Below are positions 13,047 through 13,047 of a DNA stretch of 13,047 nt, one piece after another. The translations under genes and the position numbers were made by a program. Origin of the DNA: Chitinophagaceae bacterium (GTDB taxonomy: Bacteria; Bacteroidota; Bacteroidia; Chitinophagales; Chitinophagaceae); assembly GCA_003526435.1 (NCBI GenBank), contig DPWF01000215.1:8458-21504 (forward strand), given 5' to 3'. Below the pieces are notes generated by a model that was not told where the DNA came from, did not search any database, and was given only the letters and a program-made list of their open reading frames with translations. Positions within the stretch are counted from its first letter, which is position 1, and each line of letters starts with the position of its first letter.

Positions 13047-13047
13047 T

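Overview
The window looks like a chromosomal segment of a Bacteroidota bacterium, most likely from the Chitinophagaceae or a close relative; the family is inferred from gene content and protein style, not from a marker gene. Supporting signs are a SusC/SusD outer-membrane pair, -7 boxes of the Bacteroidota type (TAnnTTTG) just upstream of several starts, general absence of Shine-Dalgarno sequences, moderate GC, and a PHFLFN histidine kinase with a LytTR regulator.

Layout from left to right. At 1-480 (minus) is the N-terminal part of seryl-tRNA synthetase, cut by the window edge and divergent from a small conserved-looking gene of unknown function (554-910, plus). gcvH (1009-1386, plus) encodes the glycine cleavage H protein; its leader carries a perfect 33-bp palindrome, and a hairpin lies over its stop codon. 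An ECF sigma factor (1459-2001) and a membrane anti-sigma factor of the RskA type (2002-2802) follow with no gap between them. A long hairpin with a T8 tract in the minus direction (2831-2866) separates them from a convergent susD (2889-4265, minus) and susC (4283-7285, minus).

Right of susC, all genes to 12239 are on the minus strand. In transcription order: a seven-helix His-rich membrane protein (12239-11496) with a secreted M20 metallopeptidase 10 bp behind it (11485-9950); then a DoxX-like membrane protein (9841-9437), a LytS-like sensor kinase (9327-8266) and an overlapping LytTR response regulator (8279-7575), ending in a hairpin-T5 terminator (7425-7447). A VanZ-like membrane protein (12428-12826, plus) has its own promoter with an exact -7 match. 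Near the right edge a strong minus-direction terminator (12851-12879) implies that a minus-strand gene enters from outside; only a possible C-terminal tail is inside.

How it fits together: housekeeping genes (serS, gcvH, perhaps vanZ) flank a block of surface and signalling functions: a TonB-dependent importer with its lipoprotein lid, a secreted peptidase, an extracytoplasmic-function sigma/anti-sigma switch and a two-component system. No glycoside hydrolase or other carbohydrate enzyme is present, so the SusCD substrate cannot be named; uptake of peptides released by the peptidase is possible but speculative. I found no CRISPR array, tRNA, rRNA, insertion sequence or phage gene, and no clearly new multi-gene system. 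The most unusual DNA-level feature is the palindromic, heptad-periodic element upstream of gcvH. No stretch above 300 bases lacks a gene; the largest gap is 7286-7574.
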